Origin: Candidatus Lernaella stagnicola
GTDB taxonomy: Bacteria; Lernaellota; Lernaellaia; Lernaellales; Lernaellaceae
Assembly: GCA_030765525.1 (NCBI GenBank)
Contig: JAVCCK010000003.1
Span: forward strand, 62,001 to 126,000
Direction of reading: 5' to 3'
Length of the DNA: 64,000 nt
The position numbers and the translations under genes are program-made. The notes below the pieces were generated by a model. That model did not search any database and was not told the DNA's origin. It saw only the letters and a program-made list of their open reading frames with translations. This document shows, in pieces, positions 33,341 through 42,301 of the stretch (within the stretch, counting starts at the first letter, position 1; the number at the start of each line of letters is the position of its first letter).

Positions 33341-34257
33341 TCGGTTTTCGCCATCCCGCGCAAGTACGAAGGCAGCCAGAACAGGCCCAGTGCCGACACG
33401 CCCACTTTTGCGACCACGAAAAAGACCATCGCGCCGGCCATCAGCGAATGAGGGTCGAGCGCCGGAAACAGCAACACCAGCGCCGCTTCCCGCGCCCCGA
33501 GGCCGCCCACGGTGAACGAAACCATCGCCACCAGCAAAACGGCGGGCAGCACCGTAAGCCACTCGATGACCGGCAATTCCACGCCGACAGCCTGCAGACA
33601 AAACGCCAAGGCCGCCGCCTCGGTAACGGTCAGCACGGTGGAATATCCGACCCACTTGAGCGTGCCGCCGAATCCCGCTGCCGAAAAGGCCGTAAGCAGT
33701 TGCTCGACGCGCGGTAGTTGCGCCGGGGCGAGTTGCCGGGTTGAACGCAGCACAATTTGCCGGCCGTCGCTCGTGGCAAACAAGGTAACGATCACGGCGG
33801 TCAGTACGAACACGTAGAGCGAGGCGACTTCGCCGTAAACGGCCACGCGCACCGCCAACGCGGGGGCCACGCCCAGGACGATCACCGCCTTTTCGAACGC
33901 CACGACGCCCAGCGCCGTCGCCGTCGGAATGCCGTAGCGCTGCACGAGGTACGGCGCGCGCAGCAATTCGCTGACCCGCAGCGGCGTGACCATCTTCAGC
34001 GGCGCACCGCCCAACCGCATTCGCCAGGCGTCGTTCCACGAAAGGTCCGTGCCGCTCATGCGCACGATGCGCCGCCAGCGGTCGGTGCCGCCGATCAGCA
34101 ACGTAAGCAAGGTGAAGAAGACGCCCAGCGCCAGCGGAGCGAGCCGAATGCCGGTGAAGGCCGCGAGTAGTCGTCGATCGCCGTATAGAAACAGCAGCAG
34201 GCCCAGCAGCAAGCCCGTAATCGCAAAGGGAAGATACACTTTCCATGACTGCCGCAT
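33337..34257 (-). CDS. Lysylphosphatidylglycerol synthase/UPF0104-type membrane protein
   Basis: A 306-residue protein with about 8 membrane helices. Family traits are GGAPLKMVTPLRVSELLRAP (about 83-102) and the C-terminal FTVGGLGAREAALVLLFP. These resemble the flippase-like transmembrane domain of MprF and the UPF0104/COG0392 proteins; the cytosolic aminoacyl-transferase domain is absent. It may flip or handle an envelope lipid. The ATG at 34257 is 4 nt after the ceramidase-like stop. Confidence 0.8.
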   Translation of the reverse strand: MRQSWKVYLPFAITGLLLGLLLFLYGDRRLLAAFTGIRLAPLALGVFFTLLTLLIGGTDRWRRIVRMSGTDLSWNDAWRMRLGGAPLKMVTPLRVSELLRAPYLVQRYGIPTATALGVVAFEKAVIVLGVAPALAVRVAVYGEVASLYVFVLTAVIVTLFATSDGRQIVLRSTRQLAPAQLPRVEQLLTAFSAAGFGGTLKWVGYSTVLTVTEAAALAFCLQAVGVELPVIEWLTVLPAVLLVAMVSFTVGGLGAREAALVLLFPALDPHSLMAGAMVFFVVAKVGVSALGLFWLPSYLRGMAKTD

Positions 34258-34261
34258 GTCG

Positions 34262-35476
34262 CTACCCAACTTCCTGCGCCAGCGCGTCGAAGTGCCGCTC
34301 GAGCTCCGGCACGATATCCGGCCCGATCGACATCGAGCGTTCATATTCGTAACGGGGGTCGTTCCATGCGGACGTGGAGAGCAGATAACCCAACTCGTCG
34401 TTGCCCAGGCTGATCGTCCATGGATGGTGGGCGCGAAGTTTTTCCTTGAAGGCGAAACCGACCTCCGGCAGCGCCTCGCCCGGCAGGGTGACCAGCGCGA
34501 GGCCTCCCAAGCGCGCCAGGGCGATTTCAGTACGCACGGTATTGCGCTTGCGGTCCAACATCCAACGCGGGAAAACGCCCATGCGCCCGGCCAGTTGAAA
34601 GCGCCAATTGGCGACCTCGGCATCAAAGACGCGGCGGGCGACGCGAATGGCGTCGACCCTTACCGGTTTTGCGTCGGCCAGCGCGCCGGCGATTGCCTCC
34701 CCGACCCAACGCCCGAGACGCGGCGTAAAGGGTTGCCCTTGCTGCGGGTCGAAAGCGCCGTCGTCGCGCGAGACCGCGCCGGTCACCATGCCGCCCAACG
34801 CATTTTGCAGCAGGAACGCCACACCGCCGTAGCGGTCGCGCAGCAGCCGGTTGGTGAAGCCGGGCCATCCGGCACTGAGCCGGCGGTGGCTGTGGCCCAT
34901 GAATTCCGGGTGGCAGGCGTAGTGGTACATCGTGGCAATGACGCTGCGGTCAACGCCGGTGACTTGCAGGATTTCGATGGTGTCGTCTTTGAGGCTTTCC
35001 TGCCGGACGTTGCGCGTCCAGCCTTGCCGCGGGGCCTGCACGCTCGCGGCACGCAGCCGGGCCGGGCGCAGGTCGTCCAACGCTGAATTGATGAGTTCCA
35101 CTGCGCGCTGGAAGAGGAATTCCATGTACTTCATGTTCAGGCCGCTGCCGAGCGGAACCTCGGCGACCATCGGCCCCCAGAAGCCGATGGTGTCGGGGCT
35201 GTCGTGGCTGTGGGTCGTGCAAATCCAAAGGCGGTCGGGATCGACGCGCGGCACGCGGCAGCGGATCTCCTCCACGAAGCCGTGCATCAAGCCGATGAGG
35301 TCGAGGCTGACGATCACGAAGGGCGGGCCGTTCCCGCATTGCATCGCCAACGCATGGCCGAACAGGGGGTCGTGTACCCCCACGGAACGCCGGTTGACGG
35401 CGTGGCCTCCCATCCGCAGACCCAACTCGCGCGGCGTGATGTCGATCTGCGCGGCCCCGGCTTTGAACTTCGGCAT
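34262..35476 (-). CDS. Neutral/alkaline ceramidase-like protein
   Basis: A 404-residue protein with the N-terminal ceramidase domain pattern: GAAQIDITP (residues 7-15), then MGGHA and the zinc-site-like CTTHSHDSPDT (about 95-105), and HYACHPEFMG (about 190). Bacterial members hydrolyse N-acyl linkages of sphingolipids or are of unknown specificity. No signal peptide is visible, which is unusual for a ceramidase. The ATG at 35476 is preceded by AAAGGGGCAGG and a promoter at 35511-35539. The adjacent lipid-handling membrane gene supports a lipid role. Confidence 0.75.
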   Translation of the reverse strand: MPKFKAGAAQIDITPRELGLRMGGHAVNRRSVGVHDPLFGHALAMQCGNGPPFVIVSLDLIGLMHGFVEEIRCRVPRVDPDRLWICTTHSHDSPDTIGFWGPMVAEVPLGSGLNMKYMEFLFQRAVELINSALDDLRPARLRAASVQAPRQGWTRNVRQESLKDDTIEILQVTGVDRSVIATMYHYACHPEFMGHSHRRLSAGWPGFTNRLLRDRYGGVAFLLQNALGGMVTGAVSRDDGAFDPQQGQPFTPRLGRWVGEAIAGALADAKPVRVDAIRVARRVFDAEVANWRFQLAGRMGVFPRWMLDRKRNTVRTEIALARLGGLALVTLPGEALPEVGFAFKEKLRAHHPWTISLGNDELGYLLSTSAWNDPRYEYERSMSIGPDIVPELERHFDALAQEVG

Positions 35477-35510
35477 CCTGCCCCTTTCCGTGTTCTGTTT
35501 GGATTGTTCA

Positions 35511-35539
35511 AATATATTCGACAATTATTGACGGCGCAA
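35511..35539 (-). promoter_or_regulatory. Sigma-70-type promoter for the ceramidase-like gene
   Basis: On the minus strand TTGCGC (35534-35539) and TATATT (35511-35516) are 17 nt apart, 35 nt upstream of the ATG. A TTGACA box reading the other way (35543-35548) suggests a divergent promoter pair with the GH36 gene, although its -10 is poor. Confidence 0.5.
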
Positions 35540-35592
35540 TTCTTGACATGGAGCTAAGGTGGAGTTTACAAGAGGTCATCCCGGAGGCTGCT

Positions 35593-37686
35593 TTGGAACT
35601 GCGCACCCCAAAAATGGAACTCATCGCCAGCGAGAACGACGGCGTTCGCAAGATCAGCGCGCCGCGGCTGTCGTTTGTTCATCTGGTTTCGCTGACCGCC
35701 GCCTGCCGCTTCCGCTTCGGGGCTGACGAATATTACCTGACGCGTCCCACGCCCGACGAAATCGTCCAGGAAGAAGACCGCATCCTGGCTTCGTACCACT
35801 GGAGCCATCGCCGGCGACGTGGTCAGCTCACGTTGGAAGTGGAATACCAATTCCAGGATCCGAGCCTGGCCGACTCGCCACTGCTGATCTACGCCCGACT
35901 GTTCAGCAACATGCCCGCGCCGGTGTTCGTCCTGTCCATCGAGCCGCTGCTGGTGCGCAGCGATTGGGGCGGCGCGGTCCAGATCGGTCATTCGCCCGCC
36001 GAGTGGAGCATCTTGCGAAACGGCTGGCAAAGCTGGTCGGCCACGCGCACCTACCGCGCGTCCGAACGCGATCGACGGCCGCGCTTCAACTTCCTGTCGG
36101 AGATGGAGGAAAACGTCGCCAATCCGAGTCCGGGCAAGCGAGGCGAGTTCACCAGCGAACAGGTCATGGCGTTGGTCAACACGAGCAGCGGCCAATCGAT
36201 CGTCGCCGGTTTCCTCACCTGTCGCGACGCGTTCGGCGACGTGCGGGTGAGCATCGATTCGAAGAAAGGCGAGGTACGTCGATTCGCCGCCCGCGCCTCG
36301 TTCGACGGCGTGCGCGTCGACAACGGCGAGACGCTCGAGGCCGACCCGTTGTGGCTGCGCATCGGCACGCGGGAGGAGAACCTGCTCGACGCTTGGGCGC
36401 GCCAAAGCGGCCGGGCGATGAACGCGCGGGTACCGAAGCGCTCGCCGATCGGTTGGTGCAGTTGGTACCACTACTACACGAAGGTGACGCAGGACGCGCT
36501 GCTGGCGAACCTGGATCAGCTCGTGCAGTTGCGCGATCAAATCCCGATGGATGTGTTCCAACTCGACGACGGCTACGAGCGGGCCATCGGCGATTGGCTG
36601 GAAACCAACGACAAGTTTCCCGACGGGCTCGCCCCGCTCGCGGCCCGCATCGCCGAAGCCGGTTTCACGCCCGGAATTTGGACGGCGCCCTTCCTGGTGG
36701 ACCCGAAAAGCCGCCTGGCCACCGAGCATCCCGACTGGCTGTTGCGCAACGACAAGGGCAAACCGATTCGCGGCGTCTACAACCCGCTGTGGAACCTGTG
36801 GCGCGGCTTGTGGGCCCTCGACGCCTCGCACCCCGAGGTGCAGGCCTGGCTGACCGAAACCTTCGCCGCCTTGCGCCGGATGGGCTGGAGCTTTTTCAAG
36901 ATCGACTTTCTCTATTCCACCGCCTTACCCGGCGTTCGCCACGACGACACGCGCAGCCGCGCCGCCGCGTTGCGGCTCGGTCTGGAAGCAATTCGCCGCG
37001 GCATCGGCGAAGACGCCACGCTGCTGGGTTGTGGCTGCCCGCTCGGCCCGGCGGCGGGGATCGTCGACATCATGCGGATCGGTCCCGACGTCACGCCGCG
37101 TTGGTCCAACCCGATGCGCCCGCTACTGCGCGATCACCATTGCCTTTCGACGGTGCACGCGGTGCGCAACACGATCCACCGGCATTTTCTGCATCGGCGG
37201 TGGTGGCTTAACGATCCCGACTGCCTGCTGGCGCGCGACAAAAAGAACAAACTCACGCTGCCTGAGATCCGCACCTTCGCCTCGCTCGCGACGATTTCCG
37301 GCGGCATGTTCTTGCTTAGCGACGACATGACCGAATACGCGGTCAACCGCCTGGGACTGGTAAAGACGGCGTTGGCGCAGCGCTGCGAAACGATGCGGGT
37401 GTTAGACGCCGAGAGCGGCGAGTTCCCCACGCGCATGCTGGCGGCTACCGAAGACGGCTACCTGCTGCTGGTGATCAACTACGGGAACCAAGACACGAAT
37501 TTGGTGGTCGACCTCAAAGATTTCCTCGACCTGGTCGAGCTGGCGCGCGTCGAGGAACTGATGGAAGTCTGGCACGGTCACCCCGTGTTGCATCAGGACG
37601 GCTTGGTAAGCCTCGGTCGCGTCGCGGCCCACGGTTGCCGGTTGCTGCGCATTCGACTAACGCCCAGCGGAGAATCTCATGGCTGA
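35593..37686 (+). CDS. Alpha-galactosidase, GH36 family
   Basis: A protein of about 697 residues (712 if started at the ATG of 35548). GH36 signatures are WSILRNGWQSWSATRTY, GWCSWYHYYTKV, DVFQLDDGYERAIGDW and FFKIDFLY. The last carries the predicted nucleophile Asp (codon 36904-36906), and GPDVTPRW carries the predicted acid/base Asp (37087-37089). No signal peptide, so it is probably cytoplasmic and acts on imported alpha-galactosides. The start is uncertain: the ATG at 35548 has no Shine-Dalgarno and lies in a -35-like TTGACA, whereas the in-frame TTG at 35593 has GGAGG 5 nt upstream. It overlaps the next gene by 8 nt. Confidence 0.87.
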   Translation: MELRTPKMELIASENDGVRKISAPRLSFVHLVSLTAACRFRFGADEYYLTRPTPDEIVQEEDRILASYHWSHRRRRGQLTLEVEYQFQDPSLADSPLLIYARLFSNMPAPVFVLSIEPLLVRSDWGGAVQIGHSPAEWSILRNGWQSWSATRTYRASERDRRPRFNFLSEMEENVANPSPGKRGEFTSEQVMALVNTSSGQSIVAGFLTCRDAFGDVRVSIDSKKGEVRRFAARASFDGVRVDNGETLEADPLWLRIGTREENLLDAWARQSGRAMNARVPKRSPIGWCSWYHYYTKVTQDALLANLDQLVQLRDQIPMDVFQLDDGYERAIGDWLETNDKFPDGLAPLAARIAEAGFTPGIWTAPFLVDPKSRLATEHPDWLLRNDKGKPIRGVYNPLWNLWRGLWALDASHPEVQAWLTETFAALRRMGWSFFKIDFLYSTALPGVRHDDTRSRAAALRLGLEAIRRGIGEDATLLGCGCPLGPAAGIVDIMRIGPDVTPRWSNPMRPLLRDHHCLSTVHAVRNTIHRHFLHRRWWLNDPDCLLARDKKNKLTLPEIRTFASLATISGGMFLLSDDMTEYAVNRLGLVKTALAQRCETMRVLDAESGEFPTRMLAATEDGYLLLVINYGNQDTNLVVDLKDFLDLVELARVEELMEVWHGHPVLHQDGLVSLGRVAAHGCRLLRIRLTPSGESHG

Positions 37687-38773
37687 TTTCGACGATTACC
37701 GCCCGTCGTCCGGCCGACCGGACCATTTCACACGAAGCATTATCATCATCGCGCTGGCGTTGGGTCTGGTCGTGCTGAGCGCCTATTTTCTGTTCTCCGA
37801 TAACGAGGACGACGACACGCCGCCCGCCCTCACGCCCATCGCCGACACCCCGGTCGAAGACGCCGCCCCTACGCCGGTTGCGACGCCGGAACCGACGCCG
37901 GAGCCCACGCCCTTGGGACCGCCCTCCTATGTGCAGCACGACAAGCTGCACGTTTTGGCGTTTCGCATCGAGGGTTCGTTGACGGCCTCGATCAAGAGAG
38001 CCCTGCCCGATCAATACCAAGACACGGCCGGGACGCTGGCGCGCCGATTGGCCGACGCCATGCGGTGGCGTTTGAACCCGCGTCGCGATTTACGAAGTGG
38101 CGACCAGGCGAAGATCGTTTTCAATCCCGACGCCAAGACCGAGCGGGCGCCGATTTACGGATTCTGGTACCGGAGTAAACGCCTCGAGAAAGAACTGCGT
38201 TTCATTTACTTCCCGCAGGCCAAGGGCACGCCGTCGCCGTATTTCGACCCGGAGGGCGTCAATATCGCGCAACAATTGAAGCGGCCGCCGCTGGGCGCCA
38301 CCGCCCTGGCCGAGGCGGGCATCGCCAACTTAGGCACGAAGGGAATGCGGTTTTCCGTGCCGACCGGAACACAGGTCAGCATGCCCTACCCGGCACGGGT
38401 GATACGACGCAACTGGGATATGGCGAATCTGGGCCGTTGCGTCGAAGCGCGCTATCTCGACAGCGGATACACGGCGTGGTTTTGCCACTTGGATACCCTG
38501 GGCGAGGGGACGAGCGACGGCGCGATCATCGGCAGCGGCAACGCCTTCGCCACGGTCGGCGCTACGGGCAAGACGCGGGGACCGGCGCTGTTGTACCGCG
38601 TGTTCAAACCGCAAGAGGGCGACGATCCGCAGCCGGCTTCTGTTTACGAGTTACACGGCAAGGAAGAGATCAAACTGGTCGCCGCCGATCGGGTCGCGTT
38701 CGTGGCGGTGGTATCCCGCGTCGATCAACTCTTTGAATTGGTGCAGGTTCCCGAAGCGGAGAAAGCGGATTGA
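37679..38773 (+). CDS. Membrane-anchored degenerate LytM/M23-like protein
   Basis: A 364-residue protein with a cytoplasmic N-terminus, one membrane helix (about 20-40) and a Thr/Pro-rich spacer (TPEPTPEPTP). The periplasmic region begins with an OapA/LysM-associated-like segment (about 85-190). The C-terminal fold resembles LytM: SVPTGTQVSMPYPARV, FCHLDTLGEG and GNAFATVGATGKTRGPALLY correspond to the core strands of M23 peptidases. The HxxxD site and the final HxH (normally in GPHLHFE) are missing, so no zinc can be held; EnvC/NlpD-like regulatory activity is more likely than hydrolysis. Confidence 0.68.
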   Translation: MADFDDYRPSSGRPDHFTRSIIIIALALGLVVLSAYFLFSDNEDDDTPPALTPIADTPVEDAAPTPVATPEPTPEPTPLGPPSYVQHDKLHVLAFRIEGSLTASIKRALPDQYQDTAGTLARRLADAMRWRLNPRRDLRSGDQAKIVFNPDAKTERAPIYGFWYRSKRLEKELRFIYFPQAKGTPSPYFDPEGVNIAQQLKRPPLGATALAEAGIANLGTKGMRFSVPTGTQVSMPYPARVIRRNWDMANLGRCVEARYLDSGYTAWFCHLDTLGEGTSDGAIIGSGNAFATVGATGKTRGPALLYRVFKPQEGDDPQPASVYELHGKEEIKLVAADRVAFVAVVSRVDQLFELVQVPEAEKAD

Positions 38774-38838
38774 CGGCAAGCGCGTCGATAACCGATACTT
38801 AATTAACTTTTCGTTCAGCGTAAAACGTGGATGCAATC

Positions 38839-39405
38839 ATGACGGGAAAATTTCGCTTTGTGTGGCTGGCGGTCCTGGCGGTCGTCGTATTGACGGCTGG
38901 AGCATGCACCGAACCGGTGATCGTGGAAGAAGTCGCGGAATGTGAAGGCAACCGTGCGCCCCAGATCCGCAATCTCGTAATGGTCGTGGATCACCACGAC
39001 GACAACGAAGGTTGGATGATCGAAGAGCCGCCGAATCCCGATAGCACGGTCTTCGTTTCCAAGTTCGACCGCATCGTCGTGTGGTTTGAGATTGGCGACC
39101 AGGATTGCAACCTCGACGACGGCCGCATTTTCTGGTCGCTCGATGCCGACAACTTCGCGCCGGTGGAACGCATCCAGCTAACCGAAAAACAATCGTGCCG
39201 GGGCAAGTCGTTCTGGCGCTTCATCAAGGAAGATCTCGATCTCGGGCTGGCGCAAGGCTACGGCTATGAGATTCCGGCTCAGAAACTGGAATCGCTGACC
39301 TGCGATCTTCATGAATTCTCGATCGGCGTCACCGACGTGTGCGCTGAACCTAGCCCGGAGACCTTGAATTCCAGTTTCTACATTCGCTTCAAGGATTGCT
39401 TCTAA
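38839..39405 (+). CDS. Lipoprotein (188 aa), unrecognised
   Basis: A predicted lipoprotein with signal KFRFVWLAVLAVVVL and lipobox TAGAC (Cys about 23). The mature part has four further Cys residues and reads like an all-beta domain (FDRIVVWFEIGDQDCNLDDG, then SFYIRFKDC). Paired cysteines suggest disulfides in the periplasm. The ATG at 38839 is preferred over an in-frame GTG at 38827. Its last 17 nt overlap the convergent SGNH gene. Confidence 0.66.
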   Translation: MTGKFRFVWLAVLAVVVLTAGACTEPVIVEEVAECEGNRAPQIRNLVMVVDHHDDNEGWMIEEPPNPDSTVFVSKFDRIVVWFEIGDQDCNLDDGRIFWSLDADNFAPVERIQLTEKQSCRGKSFWRFIKEDLDLGLAQGYGYEIPAQKLESLTCDLHEFSIGVTDVCAEPSPETLNSSFYIRFKDCF

Positions 39406-40432
39406 CCACCGCCATCGCCACGAGTTTGTCCAAGAGCGCTTCGGCGATACGCCGATGGCCCAGCGTATTGGGATGTCCCCCGTCCGAGCCGTAGAGCGAC
39501 TCGCCCCCCTCTTGGTGTACCTTCATGATCGGAAAGAGGTCGACGACCGGAATATCGCCGGCTTCGACAGCGCGTCGAATGAGCCTATTCCTTTCCGGTT
39601 CGGCGTCGAATTTGTGCGGCAGGGTCACGACGATGGTGCGGAATCCCTCGCGCTCGCCCAATGCTTTGATCGCTCTTAAATTCTCCATGAATTCGTCTTC
39701 CGGCACGCGGAATATGTGATGTTGAACGCCGTCCGGGTTGCTTGCTTCGGGGTGCACGTCCGGCAACAGGCTGTTTTTGATGCGTAGCAGGAAATACTTG
39801 GATAGCTGATACGTTCGCAGCTTGCCCAGCACCTCCTGAAAAGCATACGCGGTGCCGTCGACGACGCTTCGTTGGGCGTCGGTCACACCGTTGGTGGCCG
39901 GCACGTTGTCGTTGAAACCGACGTAGACGATTACGGCGTCCGGCTCGTAGGCGAGCAACTCGCCAGTCAGATAGCGGCGCACTTGGTACGACGTATAGCC
40001 GGGCACGCCCGCGTTGATCACCTGCACAGGTCGGCTCGGGTCGGCCTTGGCGATCAGTTCCTCAAGGACATTGGCGTACGACTCCCAGTTCGCCACGCCG
40101 TCGCCGAAGGTGCATGAATCGCCCAAGGTGATGATGCGCAATTCTCCGGCAGGCTTTTTCTTGTCGAATTCATCATCGCGGAAACCGCGGCTGTTGATGC
40201 TTTGCGTGTCGCGCACTTCCGGATTGAGATCGGAATTCGCATGCGGTCGCAGCCGCCAAAACAGATGTGGATCGCGTTGGTAAATCGGCTGGGCCGACAA
40301 GCGGGTCCACCAAAACGCCTGCTGAAAGTACGAGTCGTAGCGATAGCCCAGAACGCGCAAGACGATCTCGGCAAACAGCACGAGCAACAGAAGCGGCAGG
40401 CACGCGAACAACAGCTTGCGGGCGCGGTTCAC
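39389..40432 (-). CDS. Membrane-anchored SGNH/GDSL hydrolase
   Basis: A 347-residue protein with one N-terminal membrane helix (about 6-25) and an extracytoplasmic SGNH hydrolase domain. Catalytic blocks are LGDSCTFGDG (about 103-112, Ser), NAGVPGYTSYQ (Gly block), VGFNDN (Asn) and DGGHPNTLGHRRIAEAL (Asp and His). This is the type of enzyme that esterifies or deacetylates envelope polysaccharides. It starts with GTG overlapping the carbamoyltransferase stop (GTGA at 40429-40432), so the two are translated together. Confidence 0.85.
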   Translation of the reverse strand: MNRARKLLFACLPLLLLVLFAEIVLRVLGYRYDSYFQQAFWWTRLSAQPIYQRDPHLFWRLRPHANSDLNPEVRDTQSINSRGFRDDEFDKKKPAGELRIITLGDSCTFGDGVANWESYANVLEELIAKADPSRPVQVINAGVPGYTSYQVRRYLTGELLAYEPDAVIVYVGFNDNVPATNGVTDAQRSVVDGTAYAFQEVLGKLRTYQLSKYFLLRIKNSLLPDVHPEASNPDGVQHHIFRVPEDEFMENLRAIKALGEREGFRTIVVTLPHKFDAEPERNRLIRRAVEAGDIPVVDLFPIMKVHQEGGESLYGSDGGHPNTLGHRRIAEALLDKLVAMAVVRSNP

Positions 40433-42120
40433 TTTGCCTCCTTGTCGACGAGAAAATCACCCAGCACCAACACATCGATTCCTGTGCCGCGAAAACAGGC
40501 GATAGCGTCCCGCGGCGTGCAGACAATCGGCTCGCCCATGACGTTGAAACTCGTGTTGAGTAAAACCGGTACGCCCGTGAGCCGATCGAATTCAGCAATG
40601 AGGCGATGATATCGCGGTTGGGCGCCGGCGTCGACGGTTTGGAGGCGGCTGCTGCCGTCCACATGGACCACGGCCGGAATTCGCTCGCGCCAGGTCGGCT
40701 GTACCATGACCGCCGTCAACATGAAGGGCGAAAGCCGTCCGTCGGTTTCGAAAATCTCGGCAGCTCGCTCGGCCAACACACTGGGCCCGAAGGGGCGATA
40801 CGGCTCGCGGTGTTTGACGCGGCTGTTAAGATGATCCTTCATCGACGGGTCGCGGGGGTCGGCCAAAATACTGCGATGACCCAAAGCGCGAGGGCCGCTC
40901 TCCATCCGCCCCTGGAACCAACCGACGATCTTCCCCGCCGCCAAGCGCTGGGCCGCAACGGTCTCGATATTCGCCACGCGGCGATACGACAATCCGGCTT
41001 CGCATAGGGCTCGCTCGTACGCCGCGTCGTCGAACCCCGGCCCGGTAAACGGACCGGGGCGCACGTCGCCCCCGCGGGCTCCGAGCAATTCGCGGTCCAG
41101 CCACATGGCCGCGCCGACGGCGGCCCCGGCGTCGTAAGCGGCGGGAGGAATGTAGAGGTCGTCGACGAGACCGGAAGCGGCGATGCGGCCGTTGGCGACG
41201 CAGTTGAGCGCCACGCCGCCCGCCATGGCCAGGTGTCGCAGGCGCCGCGCCCCGAGAAGTTCGTCGAGCATCTCAAGCAGGATTTCCTCGGTGACTTCCT
41301 GCACGGCGCGGGCTACGGCGCGGTGGCGGTCGTTCAGCGGTTCATCGGCCGCGCGCGGCGGGCCGAAGACGCGCACCCACCGGTCGGAGAACCAGCGCTC
41401 TCGCGCCAGGTGGTAATCGAAGAAACCCATATCCAGCCTGACGCGACCGCGTTGGTGCCGCACGACTTGCCGCATGGCGGGCACCAAGGCGTCGTCACCG
41501 TAGGGGGCCAGGCCCATGACCTTGCCCTCGTCGCTGTTTTGCCGGTAGCCGAGAAACTCGGTGGCGGTACACCACAAAAGGCCGAGGCTATGCGGATAGT
41601 ACGTCCAGCGCAGCGGCGTGATCGTCTCGCCCTCGTGCAAGGCGGCCAGCGTCGTGGCAATTTCACCGTTGCCGTCGGCGATGAGTACGAGCGAGCGGTC
41701 GAAACCGCTTTCGAAAGCCGCGTGGTAGGCGTGAGCAAGGTAGTGATTGACGTGCGCGAACATGCCCCGGTATCCGTATCGCCGCTCGAAGTCGCGCCGG
41801 ACGGTGAACATCCGCCCCAAGTTGCCCGCCTGCATACGGCGCACGTTACGCAGCGTCCCCGGCAGGCCGGCCAGCGTCTGCCCGATGCGACGGCCGAGGC
41901 CGAGCCAGGGTTTCCAGTAAAAGCCGACGCCGGTCAGATCGTTAATCGTCGCGCCGACCTCGCGCAGACACCAGGCGATAGCATGTTCGGGGAAGGCGGT
42001 GGTGTGTTTTTGCCGCCGGAAGCGTTCTTCTTCCGCGAACGCCGCGAGGCGGCCGTCAACCAGAATCGCTGCGGCGGTGTCGTGAATGTGAGCGTTGAAA
42101 CCCAGGACAAGTCTCGACAT
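40429..42120 (-). CDS. NodU/CmcH-type carbamoyltransferase
   Basis: A 563-residue protein that should transfer a carbamoyl group from carbamoyl phosphate to a sugar or natural product through an adenylated intermediate. The N-terminal Kae1-like domain shows GFNAHIHDTAAAIL (about 6-19), HVNHYLAHAYHA (His pair, about 120) and ADGNGE. The C-terminal YrdC-like domain has GWFQGRMESGPRALGHRSI and the terminal FNVMGEPIVCTP. The ATG at 42120 matches the family N-terminus. The partner SGNH hydrolase suggests envelope polysaccharide modification. Confidence 0.9.
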   Translation of the reverse strand: MSRLVLGFNAHIHDTAAAILVDGRLAAFAEEERFRRQKHTTAFPEHAIAWCLREVGATINDLTGVGFYWKPWLGLGRRIGQTLAGLPGTLRNVRRMQAGNLGRMFTVRRDFERRYGYRGMFAHVNHYLAHAYHAAFESGFDRSLVLIADGNGEIATTLAALHEGETITPLRWTYYPHSLGLLWCTATEFLGYRQNSDEGKVMGLAPYGDDALVPAMRQVVRHQRGRVRLDMGFFDYHLARERWFSDRWVRVFGPPRAADEPLNDRHRAVARAVQEVTEEILLEMLDELLGARRLRHLAMAGGVALNCVANGRIAASGLVDDLYIPPAAYDAGAAVGAAMWLDRELLGARGGDVRPGPFTGPGFDDAAYERALCEAGLSYRRVANIETVAAQRLAAGKIVGWFQGRMESGPRALGHRSILADPRDPSMKDHLNSRVKHREPYRPFGPSVLAERAAEIFETDGRLSPFMLTAVMVQPTWRERIPAVVHVDGSSRLQTVDAGAQPRYHRLIAEFDRLTGVPVLLNTSFNVMGEPIVCTPRDAIACFRGTGIDVLVLGDFLVDKEAK

Positions 42121-42301
42121 CAGCCGATAGGTCCCTGGGCCCGGCGCGATGCCATCATCCAACGAGTTGTTTCGCCCATAAACGCGCTCCGCATCAGACG
42201 CAAATCAACGGTTTCCAACGCACGGCTACGTCGCGCCGTAACGCGGCATCATTGTGCGGCGGACGCGGAGCGTTGTCCAGGGTGACCGCGTATTTGCGGG
42301 G

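Noticed and set aside
35548-35550. ATG at 35548 as the definite GH36 start
   Set aside because: It has no Shine-Dalgarno and overlaps a -35-like box; the TTG at 35593 has GGAGG. The ATG remains an alternative.
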